NCBI GenBank assembly: GCA_001695595.3
Contig: MBPM02000031.1
Span: forward strand, 248,001 to 312,000
Direction of reading: 5' to 3'
DNA from: Plasmopara viticola
Taxonomy: Eukaryota; Oomycota; Peronosporomycetes; Peronosporales; Peronosporaceae
DNA: 64,000 nt
Positions 54,859 to 64,000 of this stretch are shown piece by piece; the stretch's first letter is position 1; each line of letters begins with the position of its first letter. Position numbers and translations under genes: made by a program. The notes under the pieces were generated by a model. That model had not been told where the DNA came from, did not search any database, and saw only the letters and a program-made list of their open reading frames with translations.

Positions 54859-56348
54859 ATGATCCGACCTGTTACCATGATGGGCAACGGGGGCTTTGAC
54901 GCGCTTCCTCGCGCCCCAAGCAGTAGTACACTTAGTGAGCGCTCTCCACTGCTGCGTGCGATGAGCCAGAGCGACCTGATGCCTTTTGAAAACTCGTACA
55001 TGTCTATGCCAGCGCCTTTAAGCGACAGCGGGCGGCTCTCAGACTCTGGTCAATTCCAGCCGCTCATTTACGCAGAGAAAGCGTTGAACGCACTGTTAAA
55101 AGGCGTGTTATCGTATGCTTTGGGCTGTGTTTTGGGTGTGGCGGTTGTCTCGTTAAACTTTGAAGGTGTATTAGGCGAAGGCGTCAACTGGTGGCTAGTC
55201 TTTTTGCCCTTCTGGCTGGCCAACGTGGCCATGCTCTATGCGCACGTAGCGTCAATTCAACACACAAAGACACTGCGGCGATGGGCTGATGTCGAATCAA
55301 CGAGTAATGAGCCACTGTTGCCGCTACTTCGTCGTATCGTGCTGGTCTATGTTTTGAGCTTCCCATTGACAATGCTGCTGCTTTGGAGTGAGTTGGCTTT
55401 TTGTGCAAGTCTACAGCGTACATCAGCCACAAGTCTATACGTTTGCTATGCGCCACTAATGATTATTCAAGTGGCGTTTGTAATACGATATCTACTCTGC
55501 AGATCCGACAGCACGCTGCCGGTACGTAATTATAAACAGTTTATGACTTTGTTCTGAAAGGTAATTTCTTATCGTATCTGCAGGGAATTTGCTGGGTGCT
55601 AGTGTTCGTGTTTACGCTACTGCTGGCGTATCAAACGGACACGCAACGACGGTTTGAGTCTTTGGAAATGACGCGACCGCCTGTGTCGTGGTGGATTGTA
55701 TTCGCACCACTTTTTATGTTCGAATTGCTCATGACGGCGTCACTGCTCCTCGTGCTGTACAATGAGTTTTTAGGTATATATCGTCTGACTCGGTGGCAAT
55801 TGGCGGCTAGCGTCCTATACTCGATGGCTCTGGTGACAGGGGTGAGTGGCGAGCTCATGTTGCTGGAGCAAGTGGACTATCATTGGGGGACATTCACGTT
55901 TCCTTCTGGCCTCATGTTCTTTGGACTTGTTTGTGCATGTGTGGCCATGTACATTGTGGGTCGCCACCACGTGGAAGAGCTAATGGTTTCGAAGGGTGGT
56001 GCAGTTCCTGTGCCTCTGACAAGGACAGCGGATGGATGGATCACAAATCACGCTGTAGTCGAGCAGTGGGTGCTTTTTGGTCACATTTATCTCACTTCAC
56101 AAGGGTTGCAATTACGCAATAAAAAGACACGAAGCAACTCGGGGGTCGAGTCAGAGGCAGCAGGCAGTCGGATTGTTCGGCAAATGAAGGGACTATTGAC
56201 TCGTGCGACGTCCGAAGAAAACATTGGTAATGACGACCCGGAGCGACGTCTTCGTAATGTTTTGTTGCGAAAAACATCGGGTAGCTACAGTGACGTCATG
56301 TTAGAGGTCGTGGATACCCCTAAGACTCCAAATGTTGCATCAAATTAA
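54859..56348 (+). CDS. multipass membrane protein, TMEM185-like
   Basis: Two exons, 54859-55521 and 55584-56348, joined in phase 0 across a 62-nt GTACGT...CAG intron, give 475 residues. The start is uncertain: ATGs at 54859, 54877 and 54880 all fit, the last giving MGNGGFD; the frame is open to 54739. A Ser-rich cytosolic N-terminus precedes about seven hydrophobic spans (VLSYALGCVLGVAVVSLNF; WLVFLPFWLANVAMLYAHV; IVLVYVLSFPLTMLLLW; LMIIQVAFVIRYLL; WVLVFVFTLLLAY; SWWIVFAPLFMFELLMTASL; LMFFGLVCACVAMYIV). The repeated WW(L/I)VF(L/A)P box resembles the TMEM185A/FAM11 family, whose function is unknown. The hydrophilic C-terminal 120 residues are Ser/Arg-rich. It lies 77 bp before the NMNAT gene on the same strand. 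Confidence 0.75.
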
Positions 56349-56425
56349 CTATTTTTAAAATTCATTAAATATTACACTAGTGCGAGTCATCAATTAATAT
56401 AACGGGTCGACGAACAGCTTTGACG

Positions 56426-58216
56426 ATGAGGAGGAATACAAATGGACGTCAAATTCAACGACTCGAAGAGAGTTTAAATCTACAGACTCTCACACCTCGG
56501 GCGTTAGCAAAAAGCATGACGGATCTGGAAACACTACGAGCCCGAGTAGTAGAGCTTGAATACCAGCTTGCTAATCAGCAAGCTGGAGCTCTCACACCAC
56601 AGAAGTTAAAGTTGCCACCCTTGACCGATACTGAGGTAAGAATATTGCTGTGGTTTATTAAATTGATATTGTTAAGCTTAGATGTGATGCAGCATTCTAG
56701 CGTGGGGCTCAATGTTATAGGCGCAAAGTCCACATGCAAGTTAAAAACTGTATCGAGCGACAGTATGGCTTCTTATAGTGGTCGTATAGCTACTGCACCT
56801 GCGGAAACGCTACGTAATTTGCGTGCAGTAGAGTCTGGTGCTGGAAAAGGCAATAAGATAATGATTAAAGCGGAGCTTTATTCTAAATTATCAGGCTTCA
56901 AATCGAACAGCGCTGCTATAACAAGTAATCACGATATACATTTGATTCAAGCTGATGTATCAGCTGATGAAAATAGTGGCGGAAATAATTCGTCTGCACA
57001 CGACGTAGAAACCAATATTACAATCGAACAAGAAGGAGAAAAAGCTGCAACATTTGCGAAATTCCAGAGAAATCGACTCGACCAGATTTTAAAGCGATTA
57101 AGCTTGGTATTCGCAATGCCTGACGATGAGGTACGCCACATGCTTTACAAGATAATCACAAATCAGTCTGATGCAATTTCCATGCAGCTTCTTTTGCTTA
57201 AGAATCTCGTTAATGCTGAGGTCGGAAATGTGATAGAAGCTCTTTTAGATATCGAATCGGAACAGTCTGTCGCAAAAATTCGTGACAAGCTTACTATTTT
57301 TTTAAAATATGGACCACTTTCTAAACGCAACAGCATTATTCGACCACCGCTTTTTTGCTATCAATCAGTCAGTTGCATTCCGTATCCGCTTTTTAAAATT
57401 GCTCAAAATCTCGAGCATCTTCGAGGAGCTCCCATCTTATCCCCCGGATTCTCGTCCTCTAAGAAGACCGATGTGATAGTATTGGTCTCAAATGGAGCCT
57501 ACAATCCCATTCACATGCTGCATATTCGAGCATTTTCCGTGGCAAGACAGTATGTCGAATCAAACTTTAAGTTTCCAGTCGTAGGGGCTTTTTTCTCGCC
57601 ATCCCACGACACGTATGTGCGTGGCAAGAACCGCCGCAACACACGCGAAATGATTACAAAACGGCATCGACTGGCTTTACTAGAGACAGCTGTGGCGTCG
57701 TCTTCGTGGATCGAAGTAGATAAATGGGAGATTACTCGGCGAAGAGTACTCGATTACTTGAGTACACTAACTCATGTACGCGAGATGTGCGATTTACACT
57801 TTCCGCAGTATCGGTTTCATGTCATTTACGTGTGTGGGTGCAACACAGTAGTGACGCTAAGCCACTTGGCTTTGCGCGATGAAGGGTTTAAATGCATTGC
57901 CGTATGCAGGCCTGCACAAACGGACATGGTTATGAAACAATTAGGAAAGTCAGTGGCAAAGGCAACGACAATAGTCGAGGATACCGGAGTATTACCTTGC
58001 GAATTGGAGCGGACAACCAGCTTCCGTGTTCGTCAGACTTTTATGGATGGTGGTGCAAACATCAACAAAGTTGCAGTTATGGTTGGAGAACCAGTATTTC
58101 GGTATCTGGTTAGGCACGAAATTGGAGACAAGATTGCTGGAAAAATCAGCTGGACGAAAGAAGACAAACAATGGCGGCAACAAGATCTTACGTATGTTGA
58201 ATACAGTAAGGGGTAG
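56426..58216 (+). CDS. NMNAT: NMN adenylyltransferase with long N-terminal extension
   Basis: An open frame of 596 residues from the ATG at 56426. A 57-nt in-frame segment (56636-56692) has strong intron ends (GTAAGA...TGCAG) and encodes an out-of-place hydrophobic stretch; splicing it gives 577 residues. The N-terminal 325 or so residues begin with a short coiled coil (LETLRARVVELEYQL) and have no known domain. The nucleotidyltransferase domain starts DVIVLVSNGAYNPIHMLHIRAF, carrying the GxFNPxHxxH-type motif with Tyr for Phe. VVGAFFSPSHDTYVRG, RLALLETAVASSSWIEVDKWE and VCGCNTVV follow as in eukaryotic NMNATs. The C-terminal (S/T)xxxxR motif appears as TTSFRVRQ. NMNAT joins NMN and ATP to form NAD. 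An alternative last donor at 58206 (gtaagg) could change the final residues. Confidence 0.85.
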   Translation: MRRNTNGRQIQRLEESLNLQTLTPRALAKSMTDLETLRARVVELEYQLANQQAGALTPQKLKLPPLTDTEVRILLWFIKLILLSLDVMQHSSVGLNVIGAKSTCKLKTVSSDSMASYSGRIATAPAETLRNLRAVESGAGKGNKIMIKAELYSKLSGFKSNSAAITSNHDIHLIQADVSADENSGGNNSSAHDVETNITIEQEGEKAATFAKFQRNRLDQILKRLSLVFAMPDDEVRHMLYKIITNQSDAISMQLLLLKNLVNAEVGNVIEALLDIESEQSVAKIRDKLTIFLKYGPLSKRNSIIRPPLFCYQSVSCIPYPLFKIAQNLEHLRGAPILSPGFSSSKKTDVIVLVSNGAYNPIHMLHIRAFSVARQYVESNFKFPVVGAFFSPSHDTYVRGKNRRNTREMITKRHRLALLETAVASSSWIEVDKWEITRRRVLDYLSTLTHVREMCDLHFPQYRFHVIYVCGCNTVVTLSHLALRDEGFKCIAVCRPAQTDMVMKQLGKSVAKATTIVEDTGVLPCELERTTSFRVRQTFMDGGANINKVAVMVGEPVFRYLVRHEIGDKIAGKISWTKEDKQWRQQDLTYVEYSKG

Positions 58217-58966
58217 GTGTTGCGTGTAAATACTTTTCACATACACATGGACAATTTTTAGGTATGATACGTACCAAATTATTCCGTGGAACGTAGTAGA
58301 TCACAATGGAGGTCTGGACATGTGCTGCCCATTCACTGACTATACTTGAATGATTTCAAGTATTACAAGAGGACGATCACGAGGGTGTGGCAACGCGGAA
58401 TCCGATCGACTTTGCGATCACAATCCACATATTAATTAGACTTGCCGTTACTTACCCACATGTTAGATCTATCAGCTAGACCAAAAAGATGCGGGAGTCC
58501 GATCATACTTGGCTATCAGGCGCTGCGCTCTGCACGTGCCTCGCCTATCCGTGGAAATACCCAATTTGCACTCATTTTGGGAGACATTTCACAGTCATAA
58601 CGAAAGGACATTCCTTTTTTTAACAAATTTTAGCATAATATTATACTCATAAAGAATTGACTGCTTGTGTGTCAAGTAATGTGTCCTAGTGGAAAAGTTG
58701 TTTTGGCCACACAGAGTCACTAGGTCAGACGACGGGATCGTCTCTGACCAGTTGCATTCACTATAATAAGTGCTTAAGCATTCATGAGATAAGTGCGCAT
58801 TCGCAAGGCGCAAAAATTTCAATAGCTTATCTATTTGGGCATACATCTGGCGCAACGTCTGAAGACTTCCACACGAACGACACTCGACGTATGCGGACAC
58901 CACTCTATGCCGTGGACTAGCCAGACTGAGCCTAGCACGTGCATACCTTGGCAACGCGATAACGTA

Positions 58967-58987
58967 ATACATTACATTACATTACAC
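58967..58987. repeat. ATTAC microsatellite
   Basis: About four units of attac in a row. Confidence 0.85.
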
Positions 58988-59407
58988 GATCGGCATTGCA
59001 GCCAACAGCCGTCTAAGGGATCCAATTGCAATGTTAGCTCACACTTTACAAGTATCTGTACAACATTGTTAGTAAATTTCATGACTATGTTGTTTGGCAG
59101 TTGTGGTACTATAAATCAATCTTTGAAATGCTCATTGATTAACCTACAAATACAAGGCACTTTTGATTACTAGCTACTTGCTACAAATTACCCACTTTAA
59201 AAATTTGAAACCATCGTTATCGAAATATTTATCTTGATTTCAGTGAGCGACCGCATTTGCGCAAGGTATTTTGGAGTTAAGACATCCGGCGATCAAATCA
59301 CACCACACTTCCACCATCTCTTGCAGAAAGATCGATTTGAGAACAAAAAAGGAATATGAATCGCAACTTAAATACCCATTTTAATTCGGTACTAAAACAG
59401 CTAGTTG

Positions 59408-59497
59408 GGGGCTACAGTTGCTTTGTCCAAACCTGTAGTTTGATCATGTTTTGGGGCTACCGTTGCTTTGTCCAGACCGGGAGTTTGGTCGTTGCCT
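59408..59497. repeat. 45-bp tandem duplication in a small ORF
   Basis: Two diverged copies start ggggctac at 59408 and 59453 and share gttgctttgtcca. They lie in a plus-strand ATG frame (59356-59553, 65 residues) and encode the 15-residue repeats GYSCFVQTCSLIMFW and GYRCFVQTGSLVVAY. Coding status is doubtful. Confidence 0.7.
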
Positions 59498-62149
59498 ACG
59501 CTTTTCATCGCCACGCCCGGTTTGCCTACAGGCTGCGTCATTTTCTTTTTTAAACACATGCCTATTAAATACTGACTTCTGAGTAGCTAGTTTGTATATA
59601 AAAGAGTGAAATTTTTAAAGATCAAGCGATGATAGAGTTATTGAAGTCAACAAGTCATCTTTTCTGCAACTTCCCACCTAGATACCCTCTTCTCGCTGTT
59701 CACCACTCACCCCTTTTATGCATGTTTATACAGACGATGCCATTAGTGAGCTCAAGCAAAATCGCGACTGCTGAGCTTACTATCGACTGGCGAAATAGTG
59801 AACATGGCCGCTCTGGGACTGCCTGAGCAGGTGACGCCTTTTTAAAAATTGGAAATCGGAATGACATTCGTATAGTATGCGACGCTAGCGTTGAGATCTT
59901 GAAGCAGTCCTAAACACGAGGCTGACATCTTGAGCCTCGACAGGGTTGCCACTACGAGCTGTAGTTAGCTTAGGTTTTTAAGCTAAGACGATAAGATATT
60001 CGTTATGACGCAATGTCGCCACAGGCAGGTTTGCCACCACGCCTTATTATTGCTATAAATCATACGCATTGGTAGAATCCACAACAATCGGCGATTACAT
60101 AGCTTAGACCCAGAGCAAGATCCAGACGTCTCATTATCATTGAAAAACAAGAGAAAAAGAATATGATACAAATAAGTAGGGAAGGCATGAAAATTGTAGC
60201 ACTTGATGGCTGAGAGATATGTAGCAAGGCGAAGAAATTGTAAGGGCTCTCCATTTACTATCACTTCCAAATTTGCTTTATGCATTCAATATGCCTCCCG
60301 CAACGACTTTATCCCGCTCGTCACCCAAGCCTCGTCCGATGACCTACCTTCGAAGAAGCTTCCTCCGCGACTGTGGTACATAGTAACATTTGCCTTATTA
60401 CGTCCAACAGTTCAAGGCAAGGGTGCTCGTTTATCCAAAGAAAGAAGCAAGTCATTCTGTAATTGTGAGAGCTAATCACATATTGCGAAGAACTAGATTA
60501 CAAAGGATAGTCTTTTAAGCACGAGCTTAATATTCTCTAGTTGGTGTGTGTGGTTGCAGGCATGTTTGGTCAAACATCTAAAATTACTACAATTTGCGTT
60601 TAAAGCGTTAAACTTTTGCTGTATCCCTGTTCCGCTGCTAAAAACACGGAGAATATTTTCAGACAGTTACCCACTGTGCTCCGCTTGATCTACATTCGTT
60701 ACCACACAGCTGTTTCGTTCAGCTTCATTGTACGGGAAAACGAATGACTCGAGAGTTCACGAACCCGCTTCTAAATACCACAAGTGAAACAGCTGAAGCT
60801 TGTTCTGCTTATCGGATATGCAATATCCCGAATGTTAAGGTCTCAAGTGTCAAAAAGTCAGTGCGCGACATCACTGAAAACTTAGGAAGCCGTATTCAGC
60901 AAATCGAGGAATTTTGGAAGGTCATAGAATTGTATCCGTTTATACATAAATTGTAGACTGTAGAACAAAATCTGGTCAAATAAGCTTTTTTCCTTGAGAT
61001 TTCAAAAAGTCTAGTATTTCATACTAAGAGCGCTGAGAAGCCCAGCAAGTATGTCCCAACAAATAGGCCGTACGGCTGAGCATCCGTATCCAAATCCGAA
61101 GGCTCATCAACAGAGTACAATAAACGCTCTCGACGGCAATACAGCTTTACGTCACACGTCGCAATTAAAGTTACAAGCGCCGACTCTGCAAGATGTGGCG
61201 AGTGCCAATGGCCAAACAAATATCACCGCTCAGGGTAATGTTACCCTTTCTGCAGCGTTATGACAAGATGCACTGGCCTTGCAGCAACTATCGTTGTATT
61301 TCACCCAGCAACAACAGCAATATTAATCCCAGGTGCAAGCTTGAGCCCAAAATCAAACAGATCGATGAGGTATTGGAGTAATTCGTCGCATCAAGATGCG
61401 AGTAGAAGAAAAAAGATCCTCCTGTTTATAAAGGAAGGCTTGGTATAGATATTGGAAGTCATGTCTTGTGCACGTTTACGTGCTCGCAGATGGCTGTAAA
61501 GGCACGGTTCCAACTTTGTACAAATTTGCCAAAATTACATAAAAAAGGGTCACCAAGTCTGACAACTCTGTCGTTATCAAGTGGCGCTGATAACAGTAGT
61601 TCTGTTTCGTTGAAATGTTTCCGATGAAGACGTTGACCAGGAGATGCCCATCACCGTCTTCAGCAGCGACGGATGCAGGCTCAGCGGTGTAGCCGAAGAC
61701 TAAGTGAAGTGATTTGAGCTCGAAGTGACCAAGGGTGAGTTAGCTCAAGTAATCCTTGACATCGACCACGGTGTTCACTGCCCCCAACGAATTATGCACA
61801 TAAAATTTACAGAAATTTGGTTTTGCTGCACATTTCTAAACAGAGAACAAGGGTGATACCATTGTCTTGATGAGGCTTCGCAAGCAAAATTCAGAGATCA
61901 AATTACTACAGGGCGCATAACTTTCTCATGAACACGAAGCACCACACGGCAACTCGAATAATCCCGCAGGATCAATGTCCGGCCATATCGGCTGTTGAAG
62001 TACGCAAGGGTCGCATAAATCAGAGCCGCAAAACTTTCAATTACTGTCGGCAACCAGACCACCATGGTTGTCAAAGATGGACGCAGCTAACTTTTTTCCA
62101 CTAGATCCTGAGAATGTTGCGTCACGACAAAGATATTGGAGCTGTCCTC

Positions 62150-62720
62150 GTCGTCAAACCCGAAAATCGGCCAATACATCGTAACACAAAATCATATGCC
62201 TAAAACCTTTGTGACGGACATCCAAATTTTTGCCGTCTGAAAGCACCATATCACCGACCTTGGAGTCTTGGATAGGTCTATTTTTGTCGTGATCATACTT
62301 CATATGTTCTTAAGCTTTGCTCATTCGGTCCTGTGCGATTTTGAGTTGAGTTCCTTGACGCAGAAAAAATCTTGCGCCAATTTTTTACTTTTCTATTTCT
62401 GTATTTGATGCCACAACATCCGGCATCTTAAAAACGTTAGCCTTGATCGGTTTCAAACGGTGACATCTCAATCGTAAAGTAAACGCGTCGAATAAAGGCT
62501 GTCTCAGCAAAATTCAATAGGTCATACCAATCATTCTGGACTGGATTGACTACACTCCGGAGGTACTTAAAAAAACGGTTAGTTTCTCCGTTTGCCCATC
62601 AATTTGCGGCCTAAAAGCCGAAGCCAAAAGTGTGTTGCATTCCCACAGCAGACGCGATCGCTTACCATTGCTTGGATGTGAATTTGATACCTTAGTCGGA
62701 CACAATGGCCTTTGACAAGT
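62150..62720 (-). pseudogene. Ty3/gypsy integrase remnant, minus strand
   Basis: Reading the minus strand leftwards gives AIVSD (the second catalytic Asp region of the integrase core), then frames containing KYLRSVVNPVQNDWYDLLNFAE and MSPFE, then MKYDHDKNRP and VGDMVLSDGKNLDVRHKGF. These follow the core, C-terminal and GPY/F-type order of oomycete gypsy integrases. Multiple stops and frameshifts interrupt it, so the element is dead. Confidence 0.75.
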
Positions 62721-64000
62721 CATGGCCCTTCTGGCCCTTCAAAGTAATTGCAATATTGTTCGACGTTTTTGTAGCGAAAGTCATAGCCTTTCTGTTTAGT
62801 GTTCAGCCATCACTATGATAGTGCCTGAGAAGCACTCCGCCTGCTTCTTTGGCTTGAGCACAGGTCATTCTGCGACAATCTTAACCATTCGGACGCCTTT
62901 TTGTCAATAAATTCTCCGAGGAATGGACGCAGAAATGGCACCTTGTGAACCTAATTTAAAGTTGATGTTAAAGCCGAGACGTGGTCTGCAAATTCTTCAC
63001 TTTGCGTGAACACGTAGATGTCTTCAAAGTAGATTCTCATGACAACCTTTGAGCTTCAAAAGACTTTCTACGAAATCTGTTAGAGGCACCACAGTCCCTT
63101 GGGGGTGACTAGATGCATAGATCGATGATCTGGGATCAGAATAAGGAATAATAAAATATCCGACTCACGCAAATTAATCTAATATTAACCTCAAAGTAGG
63201 TCTATACGCGAAAACCAATGACTTTTGGATATGGTGTTAAAGGTGTCTGTATTGCGCGGCATCGGAATCGCTGACAAGATCGTTGCTAGATTAAGCTCAC
63301 AATATTTCGGCACAATGAGCTAATCTACAGATTCCTCGACAGAAAGCGTTAATGCCGATAAGGCAGACGTCTCGTGTCAAAATATTTACCTGCTTGAACC
63401 ATCTCTTTGGTCCTCATTTTAGTTGTCCTGTTCTGTTCAGGACTATATCGCCATTATTCGACGGATACCGGCTTGGCTTCAAGTCTGAGCAAAATTTTGT
63501 GCTGATGTTTTTCTTGTACTGGAAGTATCTTGTTACGAAGCTATATATAAATACATTCTCCACATGTTACGTAGCATTTAATACGGCGGATTATCTTTGA
63601 AAGAATTTATCCTTGATTCGAAGCGCTCGTCATTCTCGAAATCATGCGGGTTGACGATATAGACATCTTGAATGTTTTGTCGTGACGCAACATCATCAGG
63701 AACTAGTCTGAGAATTAGTTGCTTCATTTCTTGACGCCTATGGTGGTCTTGATGTCGATAGAAAATGAAAATCTTGCGGCTCTGCTATTAACGAGCCTTG
63801 CGTTGTGTAGCAGTCCAATTGGCCAGATATCAACTCAGTGGGTCAAGATGAATTTCTTCGTGGTGATCCGTGTTGATTCGAAGGCTTAGGCGTCCTGTAG
63901 TCCAGTTGATGAATCTTGCTCACGAAGCCACGTCACGCTGATGCTCCGAGATCGCGAGATGTTTAAACAATAATTCGATTCTATGCGTACTACTTAAACG
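62721..64000. other. gene-poor right end, part 2
   Basis: Probably further decayed gypsy sequence; no intact frame. A stretch near 63,640-63,700 resembles, in inverted orientation, the sequence near 62,100-62,160 (both contain gttgcgtcacgacaaa and gtcaaacccg/gtcaacccg forms), which suggests rearranged copies of one element. Confidence 0.4.

Larger units (their letters stand above)
58217..62149. other. gene-poor right end, part 1
   Basis: No gene could be supported. Features noted are an ATTAC microsatellite (58967-58987), an in-frame tandem repeat at 59408-59497, and an ATG frame of 70 residues at 60744-60956 (MTREFTNPLLNTTS) without a domain. A minus frame at 58595-58972 contains CRSCGSLQTLRQMYAQIDKLL, which reads like a gene fragment I cannot name. 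Confidence 0.35.

Noticed and set aside
1..64000. tRNA, rRNA, snRNA genes or CRISPR arrays
   Set aside because: I looked for tRNA arm motifs, spliceosomal RNA signatures and regularly spaced short repeats and found none convincing. CRISPR would not be expected in a nuclear eukaryotic genome; the only regular array is the 162-bp satellite.

Overview
The window looks like nuclear DNA of an oomycete, most likely a downy mildew or another member of the Peronosporales. Five things point there. Nearly all introns are very short (53-94 nt) GT-AG introns, often with GTNNGT donors. Intergenic gaps inside gene clusters are 9-200 bp. At least two promoters carry the oomycete initiator (TCATTC...CAWTTT type). 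There is a PH-FYVE protein of oomycete style. Old Ty3/gypsy debris fills the gene-poor parts. I resolved exon structures by reading splice sites by eye so that reading frame and domain homology stay continuous; no transcript or database was consulted.

Layout. Positions 1-7.4 kb are a gene-dense island: the 3' part of a PH-FYVE gene, an unrecognised coiled-coil gene, TSR2 (40S ribosome maturation) and a seven-exon Ku80 gene (non-homologous end joining). From 7.5 to 11.5 kb there are decayed ORFs and a 72-bp tandem duplication. Positions 11,542-15,908 are one complete Ty1/copia retrotransposon with two apparently identical 145-bp LTRs, a CTTTA target duplication and one open polyprotein frame, so it is young. 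Next come a 3.8-kb gene-free stretch, the OST subunit ribophorin II/SWP1 (19.7-21.0 kb), and another 4 kb without genes.

Positions 24.9-34.1 kb form the second gene island. It holds a TPR+DNAJC8-like fusion, then a convergent NYN-KH ribonuclease gene that shares a 79-bp bidirectional promoter with a PDE12-type 2'-phosphodiesterase. An IQ-motif coiled-coil protein and two tandem small secreted proteins with predicted GPI anchors follow.

From 34.2 to 49.8 kb the sequence is gene-poor. It contains a long imperfect palindrome (about 175-bp arms) directly abutting a satellite array with a 162-bp monomer in a 324-bp dimeric higher-order repeat, plus fragments of dead gypsy elements.

Positions 49.8-58.2 kb are the third gene island: SPC25 (kinetochore), RBM48 (minor spliceosome), a SIP5/DA2-like RING-UIM protein with an N-myristoylation-type N-terminus, a TMEM185-like multipass protein, and an NMN adenylyltransferase with a long N-terminal extension. 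The last 6 kb are gene-poor with decayed gypsy integrase.

The recognised genes are mostly single housekeeping functions (DNA repair, ribosome maturation, N-glycosylation, RNA decay, splicing, chromosome segregation, NAD synthesis) and do not form one pathway. The least explained items are the palindrome-satellite compound, the NYN-KH/PDE12 divergent pair, the Ku80 acidic insert with two identical SUMO-type motifs, the compact copia element whose ORF starts in the primer-binding region and ends inside the 3' LTR, and the TPR-DNAJC8 fusion.
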